NCBI GenBank assembly: GCA_034008185.1
Contig: CM067081.1
Span: 154,410,258-154,474,257 of the forward strand
Source: Gorsachius magnificus
Lineage: Eukaryota; Chordata; Aves; Pelecaniformes; Ardeidae
Direction: 5' to 3'
Length of the DNA: 64,000 nucleotides
Shown here: positions 59,501-64,000 of the stretch, in pieces
Numbering within the stretch: the stretch's first letter is position 1
How the letters are laid out: each line of letters begins with the position of its first letter
Position numbers and translations under genes: made by a program
The notes under the pieces: generated by a model
Database searches by the model: none
Told to the model about the DNA's origin: nothing
What the model saw: only the letters and a program-made list of their open reading frames with translations

Positions 59501-60998
59501 GCTCCTTGCCTTCTAATTGTCTGTAACTAAAGGAGCATTGAATTATTCCTACTCTTAGCCTGATGGAAGGTGGCTCTTATGTCTGCCAGGATTGAGAAGA
59601 CTTGTCCCTCTATGTAATGTCTTCGCTTCCATGCTTCTGAGGTGCCATTACTGTGCAACGTACCATGTGGTGACAGTAGTGCAGGATGGACTCTGAATGT
59701 TCATCTATCCCCACAGCTGATAAAAGGAGAGGATTCTGTCCAAGACGGCTTAAGCAGTCTAAAAGCAAATGGAAACAAAAGATGTTAATAAATCCATCAG
59801 AGTATGGTGAACACAGTGACAGACTGTGCAGGATGAGTGTCTGTAGGAAAGCCCTCTCCTGGAAAACTCAATGCCCACCAATCCTGGTGTAGAAGGATGT
59901 TCAAGATGAAACTCAGCCACAGCTGCTGCAAATAACTGGCTGTGATTGAGTGGGGTTATCTACATCTGCCTGCTGCACTGGCATTCTGAATTCTCTGGAT
60001 TTTCTTGAACATCTGGGAGTAGAGGAAAAAAGAAAGGGGAAGAAAATTCTGCTTTTCCTTGGCATCATCTCCTTTGCCATCACAGGCATGTGGGCTTCCC
60101 CACATTGCTTCTGTGCATAGTCTTTCCTGCTGCTGGCCTTCCCACACTGCCGTTCCCACCACACTATTTTACTGGAACCACTGAATCTGAATGGATTCAT
60201 GGGAAACCCTTCCTCCTCTCCCTACAAGTTACTACAAATTATACCTCAGTGGGTGGCATTTCCCTGCCCCCCCCACCCCTGCCTCAAGCTTTCCCGTTTG
60301 TGATCTGAAGTGGTGGCAGATTTATGTTAGGATGATTTGGGAAGGGTAAAAAAACCTGGAATAATCCTAAAATCTTTTCATAATTTGCCCCTGCTAATTT
60401 CAATACCTGAACACTGGTCTGCTGCTGCTGCTTGTGGTGGAGCACCAAGTACAGTGCGATCCCTTCCTGTTGCCAAAAACTGTAGCCCTTTCTCTTCTAC
60501 AGTAATTCCTGCACCTCGCTTCCTCTTGTCTGTGGTGCATGGATCTTCACCTTTGAGTAAGCCTATTCCTTTCAAATTCTTGCTCAAGACATACTTCTAT
60601 TGTGACTATAACCTGGCATTAATTCAACACTGAAGGCCAAGCTGTTCACCAGTCATTGGAGATCACTGATGCTTATTCAACTTTGATTTGGGGTCACTGT
60701 GCTATATACTAGTTGACTTCGTATTTATGGACCTTCCTTTTCCTGACCCTAACTCCCTCCCCTCTTATTTCTTCGAATGGTCCCTGCCTTTTTCCAGGCA
60801 GTCTGCCCACTGGTATATTGCCTAACGTGTCCCAGATCTTAACAGCATTCAAGAGCTCCTGCTGTTGCAGGAATACCAAAGGACAAATCACAGCTGGCAT
60901 GCACCCACAGGCAAATCTAAGCATTAGGCACCTGCCAAGTTTCTTCCAACACCGCCAAAGGTTCGTCTCACTCTTCCAGCATTTGTTTGCCCACCGCC
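50352..60998 (-). CDS. PfkB-family kinase, pseudouridine kinase-like (5' end not found)
   Basis: Exons in transcript order: 60998-60932, 59758-59664, 58022-57894, 56410-56296, 55472-55335, 54636-54470, 54027-53939, 50547-50352. All join in phase at GT-AG sites to 331 residues plus a stop. Motifs in order: RTFGGVGRNLADCLSRLG (PfkB signature 1), LLLSAVGIDEHSESIL, TATYCAVITSAGELSVGLGD then MDIHHQIT, LVCIDGNVPL, YISPNLQELRAIN, CCVVVTLGAHGVLLC, and VNVSGAGDSLMAG with the GAGD anion hole and catalytic Asp. Alignment by memory to E. coli PsuK matches the GGVGRN, SAVG, TxxYxxxI and DMxI regions better than ribokinase or fructokinase. PsuK phosphorylates pseudouridine to the 5'-phosphate, which PsuG then cleaves. 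The first strand of the kinase (upstream of GGGQTN) and any fused PsuG part are missing. The substrate is inferred. Confidence 0.85.
51713..51733 (+). repeat. G11-CA-G8 run
   Basis: Two long G homopolymers separated by CA, about 80 bases left of the CR1 3' end. A G-quadruplex is possible, and so are assembly or sequencing length errors. Confidence 0.9.
51814..52290 (-). mobile_element. CR1 retrotransposon 3' fragment
   Basis: On the plus strand it begins TTCACAGAATCACAGAAT, the reverse complement of the CR1 3' octamer repeats. It continues through typical CR1 3' sequence (GGAAGGGACCTCGGGAGATC, AAGAAGTTTTTCCCC). It lies in the last kinase intron, in the same orientation as the gene. The 5' truncation point near 52,290 is approximate. 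Confidence 0.92.
53939..54027 (-). CDS. Kinase exon 7 found (catalytic GAGD)
   Basis: The exon encodes TAAASLCATHYPAIHVSREE IVNVSGAGD. It ends in phase 2 within the codon after the catalytic aspartate, before donor GTACAT. The GAGD tetrad is PfkB signature 2. Confidence 0.92.
54470..54636 (-). CDS. Kinase exon 6 found
   Basis: The exon encodes ELPSRLEDVVQTAMALARPL, LAHLCCVVVTLGAHGVLLCG, KSLGGIISLHPEAHEQ. VTLGAHGV is the typical PfkB strand and turn preceding the ATP site. Confidence 0.92.
55335..55472 (-). CDS. Kinase exon 5 found
   Basis: The exon encodes VCYEPTDENKASKPFLSDSW, KALTYISPNLQELRAINRTL, GNPLPA. The EPTD and SPNLQEL segments match the VDPVS and KPNRLEA segments of bacterial PsuK. 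The donor GTATTG is weak but in phase. Confidence 0.9.
56296..56410 (-). CDS. Kinase exon 4 found
   Basis: The exon encodes VSQFKENLCQAPLVCIDGNV then PLSTIQYVCRLAREHRLA, with donor GTAAGG, phase 1 out. It corresponds to the VIVADCNIS segment of bacterial PsuK. Confidence 0.9.
57894..58022 (-). CDS. Kinase exon 3 found (substrate lid strands)
   Basis: 43 codons in phase 0/0: DMSAVLQLEGKSTATYCAVI, TSAGELSVGLGDMDIHHQIT, EQY. The GDMDI position corresponds to NDMNI of bacterial PsuK. Confidence 0.9.
59664..59758 (-). CDS. Kinase exon 2 found
   Basis: The exon encodes DCLSRLGQNPLLLSAVGIDE then HSESILHYCHHM, phase 1 in and 0 out, with acceptor TGCTTTTAG and donor GTACGT. LSRLG completes the PfkB signature 1 helix started in the previous exon. 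Confidence 0.88.
60932..60998 (-). CDS. Kinase exon with PfkB signature 1 (first exon found)
   Basis: Acceptor TTCTTCCAG, then GGGQTNAGRVRRTFGGVGRN LA, and donor GTGCCT, phase 0 in and 1 out. E. coli PsuK has SNPGKIK and PGGVGRNIA in the same order. This 67-base exon is too short to show as a long ORF. Confidence 0.85.
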
Positions 60999-62734
60999 CT
61001 GGAAGAAGGAATTGTTAATTGGCAAAACTGGGAGTGCTGCTTGGCCTAGGTTCCATGTCTCCATTAACATGTGAAGTTGATGCTGCTGAAACATAGGTCA
61101 GCAATCTGAGGGGGCAGAAGCCATCTAGCTACCAGATTGAGAGCAATGCAAGCTTCCACAGCCCATCTACACACTGCAACCTTGATGGCAAAGGCCCGCT
61201 TCCTGGGAGGGCAGATCCGGTTGGTCTGCCCATGCATTGCTATTGGGGTCTTATTTGCTAGGACCTCTTAGAACAATGCTAACAAGTGTTTCAGTCAATA
61301 CAAGCAGCCCTCTGAACTGACCTGCTCACGTTGATGCTGGGATTCCAGAGCTGCTGACCCAGACCTGATGGGCTCTGCAGCTCCCTTCCAGGCTTTTTTA
61401 AAATTTATTTATTTCTCTTTGAAGGTAAAATTAGATTTATCGCCTTTGCCCGTGTTGCCTCTGTACTTTACTTGTAGAAGGATCTGTTTCAGTGTCTGAC
61501 TACTTTTTCACTCGCCCTTCTCTTCCCAAACATTTCCCTCATCAAAAATATCCTTCTTTTCCACCTGTGTGGTTATAAACTTTTCTCTCGCCTCTGCCTT
61601 CCATTGCTCTGTCCATCTGTCGGTCTGTCACCAACAGCCAAATTGTCAGAACACAGGCAGTCCCTCACCCATCTCCTCTTCCTTCTAATTCTCCTGCCAG
61701 AAGAATTACATCAGTAAATGCTCAGATCTCTTTGGTCTTCATCTGGCTATGAAATGGTTTTAAAGCTCTTGCTTCATAAAATCCCAAAACATATTTTCCA
61801 TTTCTGCAGACAGTTTGCCACTGGCAGTCATAATGATCTTCACAGTTCTGGATAATTCGGCGCTTTCGAGAGCGTGTTGAGCATTTGGGTGGCAACCACA
61901 GAAGCATGAGCATGCCCGTACACAGCAGCTCCTGGCCCAGACTCTCTGTGCCATGTTAGCCCAGGTGCATCAGAATAACCCTGCACATACATATTTTTCT
62001 TGCTTGTGAACACCTCTATCTCTCCTAAACAAGTAATGCCATCTCACAGTAAGAAATACTCTGCCTCTAACCCATCACTGTTCTTGGGCGTTCTCAAAAC
62101 TCCTACTGAGGGTCCCCAAAGACCCTTCTTCTTCCCCCATCCAAAGCTGTACATCTGTCCTTTCCACACAATGCTTTTTTCCACACCCAGCCCTGTGACT
62201 GTAAGAGGCTGCTCTCCCAACTAAATATGCTCTCTTGTTACTCTCTTCTGACCTCCAGGCTGGTTTTGTTTGGACTGAGACTTCCCAGTTCTGCAGTCTG
62301 TAAGACTTGGTGCTAATTCTTGATGTCTTTCTGCCTGGAAGTTCTCCAAGCCCTGAACTACTCGGACCACCTGAGCAGAACTGCCTGTATATAAGCAGCC
62401 TATGGCCTCTGTCCATCTTTCTACTACTTGTCACTCCTCATTAACCCAAACGCCTCTCCATTACATTTGCTCATGCTCCCTGGGAATTGCCACTGGTACT
62501 GCCAGGGGTGAGCTTATTTCCATCTGCAACTGCCTCCTGTTGAGTGTTGCAGATTTCAAAAGCGTTGAGTGTTGCAGATTTCAAAAGCATTGAGCCTTGG
62601 CTATTTTAAACTCTGAAGCTCACTACCCGTAACAGAGGCTGCCAAGGGAAAAAACAAACAAAAAAAATACTCCAAAGTAAAAAGCAAGGATTCTTGTCTA
62701 GGCAAGTCGAACAACATGGCTTTGAACACTGACC
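60999..62734. other. Right flank, no exon recognised
   Basis: The missing upstream exons of the kinase were sought here on the minus strand without success. A 64-codon minus ORF near 61,760-61,954 does not match the kinase or PsuG. The tandem 25-bp repeat is listed separately. Confidence 0.45.
62539..62588 (+). repeat. Perfect 25-bp tandem duplication
   Basis: GTTGAGTGTTGCAGATTTCA plus AAAGC occurs twice, head to tail, with a partial third start after it. No gene is recognised at this place. Confidence 0.95.
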
Positions 62735-63151
62735 TCTATTGCAGTCTTATGAGGAGTGGCTGAGGGAACTGGGGTTGTTTAGTCTGGAGAAGAGAAGGCT
62801 GAGGAGAGACCTTATTGCCTTCTACAACTGCCTGAAAGGAGGCTGTAGCCAAGGTGGGGGTCGGCCTCTTCTCCCTGGTAATGGATGATAGGACAAGGGG
62901 AAATGGTCTGAAGTTGTGCCAGAGAAGGTTTAGGTTGGACGTGAGGAAAAATTTCTTCACAGAAAGGGTTGTCAGGCTCTGGAATGGGCTGCCCAGGGAA
63001 GTGGTCAAGTCCCCATCCCTGGAGGTATTTAAGACGGGCAGATGAGGTGCTTAGGGACATGGTTTAGTGGTGGGATGGCAGGGTTAGGTTAACGGTTAGA
63101 CTTGATGATCTTAAAGGTCTTTTCCAACATAAACGATTCTATGATTCTATT
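62735..63151 (+). mobile_element. CR1 retrotransposon 3' fragment with terminal repeats
   Basis: It opens with TGAGGGAACTGGGGTTGTTT, passes GAAAAATTTCTTCACAGAAA and ends ATTCTATGATTCTATT, the CR1 3' octamer tail. The short ORFs read here on both strands are CR1 sequence, not host genes. Confidence 0.93.
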
Positions 63152-64000
63152 AAAAGGGGGTACTAACTGCAGTCAGTAATGAGCACAAACTCTGGTTTTC
63201 AAAACTGAAGCCAGCAGGAATGTTGAAAATACACAAGCTCCTCTCATTGTCTGGCATGCTGATCTTCTCTCTTAGTTCCCTGTACATCGCAAAGGCAGAA
63301 TTCCAGGGTTTTTTTATGCCCAGCCTTGCCCTAACAGCAGATGTACCAGCCTCCCACTCAGGAATCCAGCTGTGGGTGACCTCTGCTGTTGAACAACCCC
63401 ACAGGGCCTAAAAGAAATGAAGATGCAAAATCTCTCTTTAAAGTAGGAGGTGGGTGCAATGAGAGAGAAACTAGAAGCTTGCTTTTGAAGAAAAAGAAAT
63501 TGCACCTTGCCAGCTCAGCCAGTAACTCCAAGTCTGAGCAGTACTTGGATCTCTTTTACGTTGTTCAGGTGAGGCTGGCTGAGATGAAAGAACTTAGATG
63601 AAAATGGGCTTGCTCTGGTGATTCGAAATAAGACTGGGGTGATGCTTTCTGGCAACGTTTCAGAGAATTGTGTCTCTGGGACCTTCCTCCATGTCCTAAG
63701 AGGTTTAAATTCCTGATGTAAAAATGAGACTCTGCTCAAGTTCTGGGTATCCTGAGAGAGGATAATGCTTCTTCCAGCACCTTTCTCTGAGCAAGATTGT
63801 GCATCCTTCTCTGCAGGTCAGATGATAATTACTTATAAAGCACGTTGCTTCTGCATGGCGTTGAAAGCCACGTGGGAATTACAACGAGGACAGAATACAG
63901 GTGTCTTCTTGCTAACTGGGACAGCATGAGGGGTGAGTGGTACCCCATTGCTCTGCAACAAATCCAACATGCATAAGGGTGGGACCTGCTGGGTGCTGAG
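63152..64000. other. Right edge, nothing recognised
   Basis: No exon, repeat copy or RNA gene is supported in the last 850 bases on either strand. Confidence 0.5.

Noticed and set aside
59956..60200. KIQRIQNA-like peptide on the minus strand resembling a LINE reverse-transcriptase motif
   Set aside because: Only a few residues match, the surrounding sequence does not continue the pattern, and it sits in a kinase intron. Too weak to call a mobile element.
61722..61954. Overlapping minus ORFs as upstream kinase or PsuG exons
   Set aside because: The translations show no PfkB or PsuG motif and do not end at a phase-0 donor that would join GGGQTN.
1..64000. CRISPR array, operons, phage or bacterial defence genes
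   Set aside because: Spliced genes, CR1 repeats and the absence of regularly spaced repeats show vertebrate nuclear DNA.

Overview
This is a vertebrate nuclear genome segment, most probably from a bird. Genes are split into many GT-AG exons with long introns, CR1 non-LTR retrotransposon copies are the only interspersed repeats I can recognise, and there are no Alu/B1-type SINEs. All exon models below were assembled by hand from splice sites, reading phase and protein-family similarity. Homology statements rest on remembered family sequences, not on a database search.

Positions 1-41,367 are dominated by one plus-strand gene, DENND2A, a DENN-domain guanine-nucleotide exchange factor of the Rab9 system. 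Nineteen coding exons (5,960-41,315) join in phase to a complete 1,102-residue reading frame. A long, weakly conserved N-terminal exon is followed by a conserved DENND2 linker and then the uDENN, cDENN and dDENN modules. The 5' splice site of coding exon 3 lies inside a 27-bp tandem duplication, so a second donor sits exactly nine codons downstream in frame.

Positions 41,368-50,351 hold a smaller minus-strand gene (43,842-46,752). It has a TATA box and GC box, a clear signal peptide, and a downstream six-cysteine domain ending in a short C-terminal tail. It looks like a small secreted protein that I cannot assign to a family. Its exon 1/exon 2 junction needs either a 133-bp micro-intron or an unseen exon to keep frame.

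Positions 50,352-60,998 carry eight minus-strand exons of a PfkB-family kinase. Their best match in memory is pseudouridine kinase (PsuK). The start, and any fused PsuG glycosidase half, are not visible and probably lie beyond position 64,000. A kinase of this type is unexpected if one reasons from mammals, which excrete pseudouridine rather than degrade it.

DENND2A converges tail-to-tail with the two minus-strand genes. Repeats are one old CR1 at about 26.2-26.9 kb, younger CR1 fragments at about 0.17-0.38, 51.8-52.3 and 62.7-63.15 kb, long A and T tracts, a TG microsatellite and G-rich runs. I see no RNA genes, CRISPR arrays, bacterial or viral elements.
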